Made by a program: the position numbers and the translations under genes | Notes under the pieces: model-generated | Told to the model about the DNA's origin: nothing | Database searches by the model: none | Seen by the model: only the letters and a program-made list of their open reading frames with translations | In this document: positions 34,306-43,573 of the stretch, piece after piece | How positions within the stretch are numbered: position 1 is the first letter of the stretch | How the letters are laid out: each line of letters opens with the position of its first letter | From: Sphingomonas turrisvirgatae | GTDB lineage: Bacteria > Pseudomonadota > Alphaproteobacteria > Sphingomonadales > Sphingomonadaceae | Assembly (NCBI RefSeq): GCF_001721295.1 | Contig: NZ_MDDS01000046.1 | Coordinates: forward strand, 124,001-188,000 | Direction: 5' to 3' | Length of the DNA stretch: 64,000 nucleotides

Positions 34306-35154
34306 TCAATTCTTGATCTTCCATCCCGACCGCAACAGGAAGTAGCAGGCAATTCCCAGCACCACGTTGATCGCCAGAACCACGGTTCCCGCCGTCCAGA
34401 TCGAGGCATAGCCGTCGCTCACGCCCAGGAACCCATAGCGAAAGCCCGAAATGACATAGAAGAACGGGTTGAAGTGGCTGACGGTCTGGAACGCCGGCGC
34501 CAGCCGGTCGACCGAATAGAAGGTCCCCGACAACAGCGTCAGCGGCGCGATGACGAAATTGGTGATCGCGGCGGCATGATCGAACTTCTCACCCCAGATC
34601 GAGGTCAACACGCCGAGGAAAGCGAGCATCAGCGATCCGAAAAAGCCGAACCACAGGACGGCGAGCAGATGCTGCGGGATCATCGCGGTGCCCAGGAACG
34701 CGAGCATCGCCAGCCATACCGCGCCGCCCACGCAGAAGGCGCGCGTCACCGCCCCGCCGCACAGCGCCGCCAGCAACTCGCCGGTCGATAGCGGGGGCAT
34801 CAGATAATCGACGATCGTCCCCTGGATCTTGCCGACCAGCAGCGAAAAGCTGGCGTTGGCGAACGCATTGTTCAACATGCCCATCACGATCAGGCCTGGC
34901 GCGACAAAGGTGCCGAATGGCACGCTCACTCCGCCGACCGAAACCTCGCCGCGCGCGCCCAAAGCCGTGGTAAAGACGACCAGCAGCAACAGCTGCGACA
35001 TCGCCGGCGCCCAGATCGTCTGGAGCTGCACCTTGAAGAAACGCCGCACCTCCTTCACATAAAGGGTCGACAAGCCGCCCCAATTGATGTTGCGGATCAC
35101 TGCGACGCCAGGGGCGGAAAGCTGCGAGTTGGACGATGCGTGTTGCTCGGTCAT
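34306..35154 (-). CDS. ABC-2 type transporter permease
   Basis: 282 aa from the ATG at 35154; the longer open frame upstream runs through gcrA and is a shadow. It has about six membrane helices and the ABC-2 permease pattern: a cytoplasmic N-terminal stretch (TLYVKEVRRFFKVQLQTIWAP), a re-entrant segment SVPFGTFVAPGLIVMGML and the family signature near NPFFYVISGFRYGFLG. No ATPase gene is adjacent, so its partner is elsewhere. The substrate is unknown; members export polysaccharides or drugs. Confidence 0.88.
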   Translation of the reverse strand: MTEQHASSNSQLSAPGVAVIRNINWGGLSTLYVKEVRRFFKVQLQTIWAPAMSQLLLLVVFTTALGARGEVSVGGVSVPFGTFVAPGLIVMGMLNNAFANASFSLLVGKIQGTIVDYLMPPLSTGELLAALCGGAVTRAFCVGGAVWLAMLAFLGTAMIPQHLLAVLWFGFFGSLMLAFLGVLTSIWGEKFDHAAAITNFVIAPLTLLSGTFYSVDRLAPAFQTVSHFNPFFYVISGFRYGFLGVSDGYASIWTAGTVVLAINVVLGIACYFLLRSGWKIKN

Positions 35155-35214
35155 GCCAAGACCGGGTAATCGCTCCCGCCATGACCCGCAACGGGATAGA
35201 TCAAGGACGTAAGA

Positions 35215-35913
35215 ATGAGCTGGACCGACGAACGGATCGAGACGCTGCGCAAGATGTGGGACAGCGGCCTCACCGCCACCCAGATCGCCGAGGAACTGGG
35301 CGGCGTCAGCCGTAACGCGGTGATCGGCAAGGCGCACCGCCTTGGCCTTGCCTCGCGCCCCTCGCCGGTAAAGCCGAACTCGGCGGAGACAAAGGCGGCA
35401 CCCGCCCCGGCGCCTGCGGCGGCTGCACCGCCCCCCGCGCTGGCGCCGGCTGCGCCGACCCGTGTGGAAGTGGCTCCGACGCCGCGCCCCGCACCGGTCG
35501 CGCCGCCGCGTGAAGCCGCGCCGGTCGAACGTCAGGAAACCGTGCCGGCTCCCGCGCCGACCCCGCGCGCCGACGGTCCGGTCCTGCGCTCGGTCGGTCC
35601 CGGCGGCTTCGTTCGCCAGAATCCGGGCGAACAGGCCCCGCCGGCCACTCCCGCGCCCCCGCGCCGCCTGGTCCCGGCCAAGCCGAGCAAGGAGATCGAG
35701 GGCAAGACCAGCCTGCTCGACCTCAATGACCGGATCTGCAAATGGCCGCTCGGCCATCCCGGCGAGCCGGACTTCCACTTCTGCGGCGACAAGGTAAACC
35801 CGGGCTTCCCTTATTGCGTCGATCATTGCGGCCACGCCTATCAGGCGCAGCTGCCCCGTCGTGATCGCCGTCCCCCGCCGCCGCTGCCCTATGGCGGCCC
35901 GCGCGTTCGCTGA
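35215..35913 (+). CDS. gcrA: cell cycle regulator GcrA
   Basis: 232 aa. The N-terminal helix-turn-helix region (MSWTDERIETLRKMWDSGLT, then SRNAVIGKAHRLGL) and the C-terminal sigma-binding region with CKWPLGHPGEPDFHFCG and PYCVDHCGHAY are the two conserved parts of GcrA. They are joined by a long Ala/Pro-rich linker. In Caulobacter, GcrA binds RNA polymerase sigma-70 and activates promoters methylated at GANTC by CcrM. It is divergent from the ABC permease and convergent with the outer-membrane protein gene. Confidence 0.95.
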   Translation: MSWTDERIETLRKMWDSGLTATQIAEELGGVSRNAVIGKAHRLGLASRPSPVKPNSAETKAAPAPAPAAAAPPPALAPAAPTRVEVAPTPRPAPVAPPREAAPVERQETVPAPAPTPRADGPVLRSVGPGGFVRQNPGEQAPPATPAPPRRLVPAKPSKEIEGKTSLLDLNDRICKWPLGHPGEPDFHFCGDKVNPGFPYCVDHCGHAYQAQLPRRDRRPPPPLPYGGPRVR

Positions 35914-35933
35914 CCTTTCGCGTACTCGGCAAC

Positions 35934-35969
35934 GAAAACGGCCGGCGGATCGCTCCGCCGGCCGTTCTC
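35934..35969. terminator. bidirectional terminator, gcrA / outer-membrane protein
   Basis: GAAAACGGCCGGCGGA (35934-35949) pairs with TCCGCCGGCCGTTCTC (35954-35969) with one mismatch around TCGC. It lies between the two convergent stops. Confidence 0.78.
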
Positions 35970-35987
35970 ATTTGCCAGTCTCGACTG

Positions 35988-36827
35988 TTAGAAGCGGAAC
36001 GCCGCCGTCACGCGTGCCGCGTGGAAGTCGAACTTGCGGTCGCTGCGGATCAAGTCCGCGCCGCCAGCCAGCACGAACGGGTTGGTCGCGCCGGCCGAAC
36101 CGGTGCCGACCCGAATGCCGTCGTCCTTGTCGTTGTAGCGGCTGTAGAGATATTCGAAGCCGACCGAGAAGTTGTTGCTGATCTTCTGGTCGACGCCGCC
36201 GCCGACCTGCCAGCCCCAGACCATGTCGTCATCGTTCCGGTCGACGAAGCTGTTGGCGCCATTGTTCGTCGCAAAGCTGCGATCGATCTTGGCATAGGCC
36301 GCGCCTCCCGTGGCATAGAACAGCGTGCTGGTGCCGGCGACATAGCCGGCGCGGGCGCGCAGCGCCGCATTCCAGTCGAGTTCGCGGGTCATGGTGTAGA
36401 AAGCCGGCGTGGTGCTGAACGCCGTCACGCTGTCGCGTGCTTCGGTCTTGCCGAATTCGGCGACTGCGCCGACTACCCACTTGCCATATTGCCGGTCGGC
36501 ACCGATCCGCGCGTAATATTCGATGCCGTCGCGATCGTTGGTGCAGGCGACATTGGCGCTCGACGTTGCGCTGCCGTTGCAGAAGCCGGGCGAGAAGGCA
36601 TCGGCACCGGCTGCGGTCGTGATCGTCTCGCCGAAGCTGCCGTTGGAACCGCGATCGAACAGCACGCGCTCCCCGACATCGTTGTTCTGGAGCGAAGCGC
36701 CGAACGAGCCGCCGATATAGAAGCCGTCGAACGCAGGCTCGTCGACCGTCTCCTGTGCCATGGCCGGCATTGCGGCAAGCGACAGGGTCAGGACGCCGGC
36801 GGCGCCCAGGAGATTACGCATACGCAT
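35988..36827 (-). CDS. outer-membrane beta-barrel protein (porin/OmpA-like family)
   Basis: 279 aa from the ATG at 36827 (GGAG upstream); the longer frame is rejected because the signal peptide begins at MRMRNLLG. The signal peptide ends PAMAQ. The mature part has alternating strands typical of immunogenic outer-membrane proteins: GFYIGGSFGASLQNND, YYARIGADRQYG, ALRARAGYV, WGWQVGGGVDQKI, and a C-terminal strand ending RVTAAFRF with the usual aromatic last residue. It is probably an eight-stranded barrel. It is divergent from parE. Confidence 0.87.
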   Translation of the reverse strand: MRMRNLLGAAGVLTLSLAAMPAMAQETVDEPAFDGFYIGGSFGASLQNNDVGERVLFDRGSNGSFGETITTAAGADAFSPGFCNGSATSSANVACTNDRDGIEYYARIGADRQYGKWVVGAVAEFGKTEARDSVTAFSTTPAFYTMTRELDWNAALRARAGYVAGTSTLFYATGGAAYAKIDRSFATNNGANSFVDRNDDDMVWGWQVGGGVDQKISNNFSVGFEYLYSRYNDKDDGIRVGTGSAGATNPFVLAGGADLIRSDRKFDFHAARVTAAFRF

Positions 36828-36855
36828 GTAGTGAACTCCGATATCGTTTCGTGTT

Positions 36856-36882
36856 TGCGGGCCACAGAACGGACCGCCCGCA
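36856..36882 (-). promoter_or_regulatory. hairpin in the leader of the outer-membrane protein gene
   Basis: On the minus strand TGCGGGC pairs with GCCCGCA (7 bp perfect, 13-nt loop) about 30 bases before the start. Two further short hairpins lie at 36901-36914 and 36920-36935. No U run is present. Leaders of outer-membrane protein genes are often sRNA targets, but nothing here proves that. Confidence 0.35.
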
Positions 36883-36979
36883 CAATCTTTCCCTCGATCA
36901 AGCGCGAAAGCGCTGCGATGTTGCATCAAGGCAACACTCCCGCTTGCCGCGACCCGGCGGAACGATATAGCAACAAGCC

Positions 36980-38962
36980 ATGTCGTCAGACCTCTTCCAG
37001 TCCGCCCCCAACGCCGCCGCCGCCACCTATGACGCCTCGTCGATCGAGGTGCTTGAGGGGCTGGAACCGGTCCGCCGCCGTCCTGGCATGTATATTGGCG
37101 GCACGGACGAGCGCGCGCTGCATCACCTTGCCGCCGAAGTGCTCGACAATGCGATGGACGAAGCGGTCGCGGGCCATGCCACGCGGATCGAGATCCAGCT
37201 TGAGACCGGCAATTGCCTGACCATCACCGACAACGGGCGTGGCATGCCGATCGACCCCCACCCCAAATTTCCGGACAAGTCGGCCCTCGAGGTCATTCTC
37301 TCGATGCTGCACTCGGGCGGCAAATTCTCGGGCAAGGCCTATGCGACCTCCGGCGGCCTGCACGGCGTCGGCGTGTCCGTCGTCAACGCGCTGTCGACCG
37401 AGACTATCGTCGAGGTGGCGCGCGACAAGCAACTCTACCGCCAACGCTTCAGCCAGGGCCAGACGCTTGGCCCGCTTGAGCATCTCGGCGGCACGCCCAA
37501 CCGGCGCGGCACCAGCGTCACGTTCACGCCCGATCCCGAAATCTTCGGCCCCGAGCTGCACTTCAAGCCGGCGCGGCTCTACAAGCTTGCGCGGTCGAAG
37601 GCATATCTCTTCGCGGGCGTCGAGATCCGCTGGAAGTGCGACGCGTCGATCATCACGGACGACACGCCGGCCGAAGCCGTGTTCCAGTTTCCAGGCGGCC
37701 TTGCCGATCACTTGAAGGAACAGCTCGGCACGCGCGAAGGCGCCACGGCGGAATTCTTTGCCGGCCGTCAGGAGTTCCCCGACGGCCAGGGCAGCGTCGA
37801 ATGGGCGGTCGCCTGGCCGCTATGGAGCGACGGCTCGTACAGCTGGTATTGCAACACCATCCCGACGCCCGATGGCGGCACGCATGAACAGGGCCTGCGC
37901 CAGGCGCTGGTCCGCGGCATCCGCGCGTTCGGCGATCTGGTCGGCCAGAAAAAGGCAAAGGACATCACCGCCGACGACATCATGGTCGGCAGCGAGCTGA
38001 TGCTCAGCGTCTTCATCCGCGACCCCCAGTTCCAGTCACAGACCAAGGATCGCCTGACCTCGGTCGAGGCGACCGCGCTCGTCGAGAAGGCGGTGCGCGA
38101 TCACTTCGACCATTTCCTCGCCGACCGGATGGAGCGCGGCAAGGCGCTGCTCGGCTATGTGCTCGACCGCATGGACGAGCGCCTGCGCCGCAAGCAGGAG
38201 CGTGAGGTCAAGCGCAAGACCGCAACGTCCGGCCGCAAGCTGCGCCTGCCGGGCAAGCTCACCGACTGTTCCGCAGACGATCCCGCCGGCACCGAGCTGT
38301 TCATCGTCGAAGGCGACTCGGCCGGCGGCAGCGCCAAGCAGGCGCGCGACCGCAAGACCCAGGCGATCCTGCCGATCCGCGGCAAGATCCTGAACGTCGC
38401 CAGCGCGACCAGCGCCAAGATCCTCGCCAATCAGGAAATTGCCGACCTCGTTCAGGCGCTGGGCTGCGGCACGCGCAAGGACTGCCAGCCGGAACAGCTG
38501 CGTTACGACCGCATCGTCATCATGACCGACGCCGATGTCGACGGCGCGCATATCGCGACGCTGCTGATGACCTTCTTCTTCCAGGAAATGCCTGAAATCG
38601 TCAGGCGCGGGCATCTCTACCTCGCCCAGCCGCCGCTCTATCGCCTCACCGCCGGTACCAAGAGCCTCTACGCCCGCGACGACGCGCACCGTGCCGAGAT
38701 CGAGAACGGACCGTTCAAGGGCCGCAAGGTCGAAGTCTCCCGGTTCAAGGGCCTTGGCGAGATGAACCCGGGCCAGCTTCGCGAAACGACGATGGACCCC
38801 AGGACGCGCGGCATGATCCGCATCACCCTGCCTCAGGAATATGAGGAGCGCGCCGGCGTCAAGGATCTGGTCGATCGCCTGATGGGCACCAACCCGGCTC
38901 ACCGCTTCGCCTTCATTCAGGAGAATGCCGCCCGGCTCGACGAGGCGGCGATCGACGCTTGA
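36980..38962 (+). CDS. parE: DNA topoisomerase IV subunit B
   Basis: 660 aa. It is the ATPase subunit that decatenates daughter chromosomes. The GHKL ATPase motifs are seen in [19 protein letters not shown] and DNGRGMPID, then [15 protein letters not shown]. The Toprim domain contains [20 protein letters not shown] and [19 protein letters not shown]. The C-terminal end [10 protein letters not shown] is conserved. Length and AIL-P-RGKIL motif distinguish ParE from GyrB, which is about 800 aa. The next gene starts at TTG inside the parE stop. Confidence 0.96.
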   Translation: MSSDLFQSAPNAAAATYDASSIEVLEGLEPVRRRPGMYIGGTDERALHHLAAEVLDNAMDEAVAGHATRIEIQLETGNCLTITDNGRGMPIDPHPKFPDKSALEVILSMLHSGGKFSGKAYATSGGLHGVGVSVVNALSTETIVEVARDKQLYRQRFSQGQTLGPLEHLGGTPNRRGTSVTFTPDPEIFGPELHFKPARLYKLARSKAYLFAGVEIRWKCDASIITDDTPAEAVFQFPGGLADHLKEQLGTREGATAEFFAGRQEFPDGQGSVEWAVAWPLWSDGSYSWYCNTIPTPDGGTHEQGLRQALVRGIRAFGDLVGQKKAKDITADDIMVGSELMLSVFIRDPQFQSQTKDRLTSVEATALVEKAVRDHFDHFLADRMERGKALLGYVLDRMDERLRRKQEREVKRKTATSGRKLRLPGKLTDCSADDPAGTELFIVEGDSAGGSAKQARDRKTQAILPIRGKILNVASATSAKILANQEIADLVQALGCGTRKDCQPEQLRYDRIVIMTDADVDGAHIATLLMTFFFQEMPEIVRRGHLYLAQPPLYRLTAGTKSLYARDDAHRAEIENGPFKGRKVEVSRFKGLGEMNPGQLRETTMDPRTRGMIRITLPQEYEERAGVKDLVDRLMGTNPAHRFAFIQENAARLDEAAIDA

Positions 38963-40257
38963 GGTGGCTGGTTCAAACGCTGGCCCTGTGCCTTCTCGCG
39001 CCTCTCACGGTGCAGGCACAGGCGCAGGCACCCACCGCCGCCGCTCAGCCCGCCGCCGGCCTTCAGGCGCGGATCGACGCGCTTCCCGCGATGCTGAACG
39101 GCACGGGCGATTATGATGGCTATTTTGCGGATACCTTCAAGGCCGCCGTACCGCGCGCGCAATGGAACGCGCTGCTCGCTCAGATCAGGGCGCAGCATGG
39201 CGCGGCGGTGAAGGTCGAGGGGGTCACCGCCACCACCCCCTATTCCGCCGAAGTGAAACTCGGCTTCGAAAAGAGCGTCGCCACCATCGCGCTGAACGCC
39301 GACCCCGCCCCGCCGCATCGTATCGCCGGCATGCTTATCCGCTCGATCGAGCCGCGCGGCGACACGGTCGTCAGGATCGCCGACGACTTCCGCAAGCTGC
39401 CGGGCAAGGCGGCGTTCGGCGTCTATGCGCTCGGCGCCGCCGCGCCGACCAGCGTAGCCGAACTCGGCGGCACGGATGCACTGCCGATCGGCTCGGCGTT
39501 CAAGCTGTGGATCCTCGCCGAAGCCGCACGCCAGACCGCTGCCGGCACGCGCAGATGGGACGATGTCGTGCCGCTTGGCGAACGCTCGCTGCCGTCGGGC
39601 GTCATGCAGCGCTGGCCCGCCGGAGCGCCGGTCACGCTGCACACGCTGGCGACTCAGATGATCTCGATCAGCGACAACACAGCGACCGACACGCTGCTGA
39701 ACCTGCTCGGCCGCGACCGCGTGGATGCGATGGTCGCGGCCGCCGGCGTCGCCAATCCCGCCGCGACGCTACCCGTGCTCGGCACGATGGAGGCCTTTCG
39801 CCTCAAATCGCCGGCCAATGCCGCGCTCGCCGCCGGCTGGACGCAGGCCACGCCCGACCAGCGCCGCCACATCCTGCGCGACAATGCGGCACGCCTCGCC
39901 GCCACGCGCGTCGAACCCGGCATGTTCGGCGACAAGCCGGTTGCCCAGCAGATCGAATGGTTCGCCAGTCCAGCAGACATGGCGCGCACGATGGACTGGC
40001 TGCGTCGCAACGGCGGCGAACAGGCCCTCGCGATCCTCGCCGTCAATCCCGGCACGGCCAGCGCCGCGCTTTTCGACTATATCGGGTTCAAGGGCGGGTC
40101 GGAGGCCGGGGTGATCTTCGGCGCGTTCCTGGTGCGGACTAGGGCAGGCAACTGGTATGCCGTTACCGGCGGATGGACCCGCCGCGATGCGCAGGTCGAC
40201 AACGCCGCCTTCCTAGCGCTAATGACCCGCCTGCTGGCGACCGTCGCCAGCCGCTAG
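38959..40257 (+). CDS. exported class A beta-lactamase-like serine hydrolase
   Basis: 432 aa. It has a signal peptide ending VQAQA, then an N-terminal region of about 130 residues that resembles a DUF3887-like domain, and a C-terminal class A fold. The active-site motif is S-x-x-K in GSAFKLW, then SDN in SISDNTATD; the KTG position reads KGGS. The TTG start overlaps the parE stop as TTGA, so it is translated together with ParE. The KTG to KGG change makes classical beta-lactamase activity doubtful; a peptidoglycan or ester substrate is possible. The convergent GNAT gene overlaps its stop. Confidence 0.85.
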   Translation: MRWLVQTLALCLLAPLTVQAQAQAPTAAAQPAAGLQARIDALPAMLNGTGDYDGYFADTFKAAVPRAQWNALLAQIRAQHGAAVKVEGVTATTPYSAEVKLGFEKSVATIALNADPAPPHRIAGMLIRSIEPRGDTVVRIADDFRKLPGKAAFGVYALGAAAPTSVAELGGTDALPIGSAFKLWILAEAARQTAAGTRRWDDVVPLGERSLPSGVMQRWPAGAPVTLHTLATQMISISDNTATDTLLNLLGRDRVDAMVAAAGVANPAATLPVLGTMEAFRLKSPANAALAAGWTQATPDQRRHILRDNAARLAATRVEPGMFGDKPVAQQIEWFASPADMARTMDWLRRNGGEQALAILAVNPGTASAALFDYIGFKGGSEAGVIFGAFLVRTRAGNWYAVTGGWTRRDAQVDNAAFLALMTRLLATVASR

Positions 40258-40790
40258 CGACCCGGCCACTCCTCGCGCAGCAGGCCATAGATGGTGGTGT
40301 CCCGCACCCCGAGATGCGTTTCCCATTCAGCGCGCAGATAGCCCTCTTGTCTGAACCCCAGCCGCTCGAGTATCCCGCGCGATGCAGCATTATCCGGGTC
40401 GGTATCGGCAAACACCTTGCGCTGCCCTTCGGCAAAGATACGGTCGATTACCGCACTGACCGCCTCGCGCGCGATGCCAGTGCCCCAATGCACAGGGGCG
40501 AGCATATAGCCCAGTTCGCTGACATTCCCCTGCCGCTTCTCGCCCGCCGCAACCATACCGATCGCGGTATCGTCACCCTTCAGCGTGATCGCCCAACCGC
40601 GCCAGGCCGGGTCGCTGCGGGCGAAATCGGCGCGGGTCTGCTCGACGCTCTCGTGCGGCGCGCCAGTCCAATATTGCATGACCTGCGGGTCGGCCATGGT
40701 CGGATGCATCGCGTCGGCGTCCTCGATCCGCCGCGGCCGCAGGATCAGCCGCGCGGTTTCCAGCACGACCGTCTCGCGCGGCTCGATCAC
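40254..40790 (-). CDS. GNAT-family N-acetyltransferase (RimJ/RimL type)
   Basis: 178 aa. The N-terminal VVLETARLILRPRRIEDADAM is typical of the RimJ/RimL ribosomal-protein acetyltransferase branch. The acetyl-CoA motif is LGYMLAPVHWGTGIAREAV, followed by DNAASRGILERLGF. The GTG start overlaps the TM2 protein gene stop. The substrate is unknown; many relatives acetylate amino groups other than ribosomal proteins. Confidence 0.88.
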   Translation of the reverse strand: MIEPRETVVLETARLILRPRRIEDADAMHPTMADPQVMQYWTGAPHESVEQTRADFARSDPAWRGWAITLKGDDTAIGMVAAGEKRQGNVSELGYMLAPVHWGTGIAREAVSAVIDRIFAEGQRKVFADTDPDNAASRGILERLGFRQEGYLRAEWETHLGVRDTTIYGLLREEWPGR

Positions 40791-41116
40791 ACGCCCGCTC
40801 GCTGCCCGCCCGTCAAGTCGTGCGCCAACTGCATGTTATGTTCCCGAACCAGACCCGGGATCAGAAATGCATCGACTAGAAGCCATATGCCCACAGCCGC
40901 AAGCAGAAAGAAGCCGACGATCGCGATCAATGTCACCCATCCCAAGGTGGTGAGGATCAGCTGTGTAATCGCAGTGCCGGTCTTGCCGAGGTAGAAGCGG
41001 TGCCCACCTGCCCACCCCACGAAGAACCAAAGAAAATAGCTGACGCCCGCCGACTTACGGCTCGCATCATACATCAATTGCGAGCGCACAAGCTCGGATC
41101 GTTCAGCAGTATCCAT
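40787..41116 (-). CDS. TM2 domain-containing membrane protein
   Basis: 109 aa. Two adjacent helices (SYFLWFFVGWAGGHRFYLGK and ILTTLGWVTLIAIVGFFLL) joined by the GGHRFYLGK turn are diagnostic of the TM2 domain. A hydrophilic tail follows. Function is unknown. Its stop overlaps the GNAT start as GTGA. It starts 59 bases from the stop of the lysR gene on the same strand and may end the metZ-apaG-lysR transcript. Confidence 0.88.
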   Translation of the reverse strand: MDTAERSELVRSQLMYDASRKSAGVSYFLWFFVGWAGGHRFYLGKTGTAITQLILTTLGWVTLIAIVGFFLLAAVGIWLLVDAFLIPGLVREHNMQLAHDLTGGQRAGV

Positions 41117-41175
41117 GCCATTCCCCCTGGTTCGAGCAGTGAGACAATCACTAAACTAGAAGGAACGCAATGATT

Positions 41176-41970
41176 TCACGCCTCGCCCAGTGCTTCGACC
41201 AGCGTCTTGACCTTCTTCTGTCGCCATTGCGGCAGCGGCGCGACCATCCAATAGCCTTGCCGCGCCGGCTTGGGTTCGCCCACCACGACCAGCCGCCCGC
41301 TCGCGATGTCGTCGCGCGCCAGCAGTTCGGGCACGGTCGCCTGCCCCAGCCCTTGCGCCGCCGCGTCGAGCGCCAGCCCCGCATCGCCCACGCGCACCAG
41401 TGCCGCGCCGTCCTCGCCGGCACAGCCGGGCCACGCGATCGGCGTTTCGGCGACCGATCCGGGCTGCGCCACGGTCACCATGCCGTCGCTTTCCAGCGCC
41501 TCGCCCTCATGTTCGCCGGGCCCCTCGCCCCAGCGGATCGCCAGGTCGAGATTGGCTTCGGTGAAATCGATCGCCTCGTCCGCCGACACCAACACGAAAC
41601 GCAGCTCGGCATCGCGCTGCGCAATCTGCGCCAGCCGCGGCATCAGCCATTTCTCGGTCAGATCGCGCGGCGCGGCGATGGTCAGCGACTTGCTCGACTG
41701 CCCCGCCTGCATCGCGCGCACCGCTTCCTCGAACTGCAGGAACCCGGCACGCAGCGCGCCAAGGCCAGCCTCGGCCTCCGGCGTCAGCTCAAGCCCCTTG
41801 GTCGTGCGGCGGAACAGCACGACGCCCAGCGTATCCTCGAGCGCCCGGACCTGCTGGCCGACCGCTGCCGGCGTCACCGCCAGCTCGTCCGCCGCGCGCG
41901 TAAAGGACAGATGCCGCGCCGCCGCATCCAGCACGCGCATGCCGTTGAGCGGAAGATGCGTGCGCTTCAT
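41176..41970 (-). CDS. LysR-family regulator (GcvA-like)
   Basis: 264 aa. The N-terminal winged helix-turn-helix is LNGMRVLDAAARHLSFTRAADELAVTPAAVGQQVR, read as two shorter conserved pieces with the GcvA-like LNGMR start. The substrate-binding domain is shorter than usual (about 300 aa in the family): the region after GMVTVAQPGSVAET lacks some 30 residues before ALDAAAQGLGQATVP. It overlaps the apaG stop by 4 bases, so it is the last gene of the metZ-apaG-lysR chain and could sense a sulfur amino acid intermediate; this is inference. Confidence 0.87.
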   Translation of the reverse strand: MKRTHLPLNGMRVLDAAARHLSFTRAADELAVTPAAVGQQVRALEDTLGVVLFRRTTKGLELTPEAEAGLGALRAGFLQFEEAVRAMQAGQSSKSLTIAAPRDLTEKWLMPRLAQIAQRDAELRFVLVSADEAIDFTEANLDLAIRWGEGPGEHEGEALESDGMVTVAQPGSVAETPIAWPGCAGEDGAALVRVGDAGLALDAAAQGLGQATVPELLARDDIASGRLVVVGEPKPARQGYWMVAPLPQWRQKKVKTLVEALGEA

Positions 41971-42365
41971 TCCGCAACCGCCGGCGCGCGCAATGCGAAT
42001 TTCGGGATCGCGACGTCGAACGTCATGCCATCGGCCCCCACCATCTCGTAACTTCCCTGCATCGATCCCGTCGGCGTCGCCAGCGGACAGCCCGACACAT
42101 AATCATAGCTCGAACCCGGGGCGATCATCGGCTGTTCGCCGACCACGCCTTCGCCCTCCACCGTATGGCGCATGCCGCGCCCGTCGGTGATGATCCAGTG
42201 CCGCGTCAGCAGCTGCACGGCCTGGTGCGACCCGTTCTCGATCCGGATGTGATAGGCCCAGAACCAGCGCCCGCGGTTCGGCTCGGACTGTTCGGGAAGA
42301 TAGCTCACCGACACGCGCACCGTGATGTCGCGCGTCACTGCCTCTTCGCCGAACAGCGCCTTCAT
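41967..42365 (-). CDS. apaG: ApaG domain protein
   Basis: 132 aa. It is a single fibronectin-type fold domain: TVRVSVSYLPEQSEPNRGRW with the YL-EQS motif and the GEGVVGEQPMIAPGSSYDYVSGCPLATPTGSMQGSYEM region, only parts of which are quoted. ApaG is linked to divalent-cation resistance and diadenosine metabolism in E. coli, but its biochemical role is unclear. It lies between metZ and lysR with 4-base overlaps on both sides. Confidence 0.93.
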   Translation of the reverse strand: MKALFGEEAVTRDITVRVSVSYLPEQSEPNRGRWFWAYHIRIENGSHQAVQLLTRHWIITDGRGMRHTVEGEGVVGEQPMIAPGSSYDYVSGCPLATPTGSMQGSYEMVGADGMTFDVAIPKFALRAPAVAE

Positions 42366-43570
42366 AGCGACACGGCCTTCAATGCCTGATCCAGGTCGGC
42401 GATCAGGTCTTCCGGATCCTCCAGCCCGACATTGAGCCGCAGCATTCCTTCGCGCACGCCCATGATTTCGCGCTGTTCGGCCGCGACGCCCGAATGGGTG
42501 GTCGATGCCGGATGAGTCATCAGCGAGCGCGAATCACCGATATTGTTCGAAATGTCGATCAGGCCCAGCGCGTCGAGCAGCCCATGCGCCTGCGCCCGCC
42601 CGCCATCCAGTTCGATCGAGAAGATCGGCCCGGCCGCCTCCATCTGGGTCATCGCGAGGTCGTGCTGCGGATGGCTCGGCAGGCCGGGGAAGTTCACCCG
42701 CGGCACGCGGCCTTCCAGGAAGGTGGCGACCTTCACCGCATTCTCGCTCTGGCGGCGAATGCGCAGGTCCAGCGTTTCCAGCCCCTTCAGCACCACCCAG
42801 GCATTGAACGCGGATAGGGTCGGCCCGGTGTTGCGATGGAACGGCAGCAGGATGTTGTTGATGAAGTCCTCGGTCCCGCACACCGCACCGGCCAGCACGC
42901 GGCCCTGCCCGTCCATCATCTTGGTCGCGGAATAGGCGACCACGTCCGCCCCGAATTCCATCGGCCGCTGCAAGGCCGGGGTCGCAAAGGCATTGTCGAC
43001 CACGGTCGTGATGCCCCGATCGCGCGCGATGCCGCACACCGCCTTCAGGTCCACCACGTCCATCGTTGGATTGGCTGGCGTTTCAAAGAAGAATACCTTC
43101 GTATTCGGCCGGATCGCATCGACGAACTGCTGCGGGTCGCGCGCGTCGACCACCGTCGTCTCGATCCCGAACTTGGGCAGCAGCGTGTCGGTCAGCCAGC
43201 GGCACGACCCGAACGCCGCGCGTCCGCCGACCAGATGGTCCCCGCTCTGCAGCTGGCACAGCAGGGCCGCGGTCATCGCCGCCATGCCCGAAGCCGTCGC
43301 GCGGCAGGCCTCGGCCCCCTCCAGCAGCGCGATGCGCTGCTCCAGCATTTCGACGGTCGGGTTCTGCAACCGCGAATAGGTCATGCCCGACTGCTCGCCG
43401 GCAAACCGCGCGGCGGCGTCCCCGGCGCAGTCATAGGCATAGCCCGATGTCAGGAACAGCGCCTCGCTCGTTTCGCCGAACTCGCTGCGCGCGGTGCCCC
43501 CGCGAACCGCGAGCGTGGCGGGCTTCCAGTTTTTGGTGACGTTACGGTCTTGTCCGGTACGGCGCTTCAT
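42362..43570 (-). CDS. metZ: O-succinylhomoserine sulfhydrylase
   Basis: 402 aa from the ATG at 43570 (AGGA upstream). It makes homocysteine from O-succinylhomoserine and sulfide in methionine biosynthesis. It is a PLP enzyme of the Cys/Met family: SGYAYDCAGDAAARF, ATASGMAAMTAALL, the PLP lysine in AYSATKMMDGQGRVLAG, and a C-terminal HPASTTHS region. It starts the metZ-apaG-lysR chain. A dyad with a ribosome-binding-site-containing arm lies in its leader. Confidence 0.93.
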   Translation of the reverse strand: MKRRTGQDRNVTKNWKPATLAVRGGTARSEFGETSEALFLTSGYAYDCAGDAAARFAGEQSGMTYSRLQNPTVEMLEQRIALLEGAEACRATASGMAAMTAALLCQLQSGDHLVGGRAAFGSCRWLTDTLLPKFGIETTVVDARDPQQFVDAIRPNTKVFFFETPANPTMDVVDLKAVCGIARDRGITTVVDNAFATPALQRPMEFGADVVAYSATKMMDGQGRVLAGAVCGTEDFINNILLPFHRNTGPTLSAFNAWVVLKGLETLDLRIRRQSENAVKVATFLEGRVPRVNFPGLPSHPQHDLAMTQMEAAGPIFSIELDGGRAQAHGLLDALGLIDISNNIGDSRSLMTHPASTTHSGVAAEQREIMGVREGMLRLNVGLEDPEDLIADLDQALKAVSL

Positions 43571-43573
43571 GCG

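Noticed and set aside
35155..35835. N-terminal extension of the ABC-2 permease
   Set aside because: The extension runs antisense through gcrA and has no family similarity; the permease starts normally at 35154.
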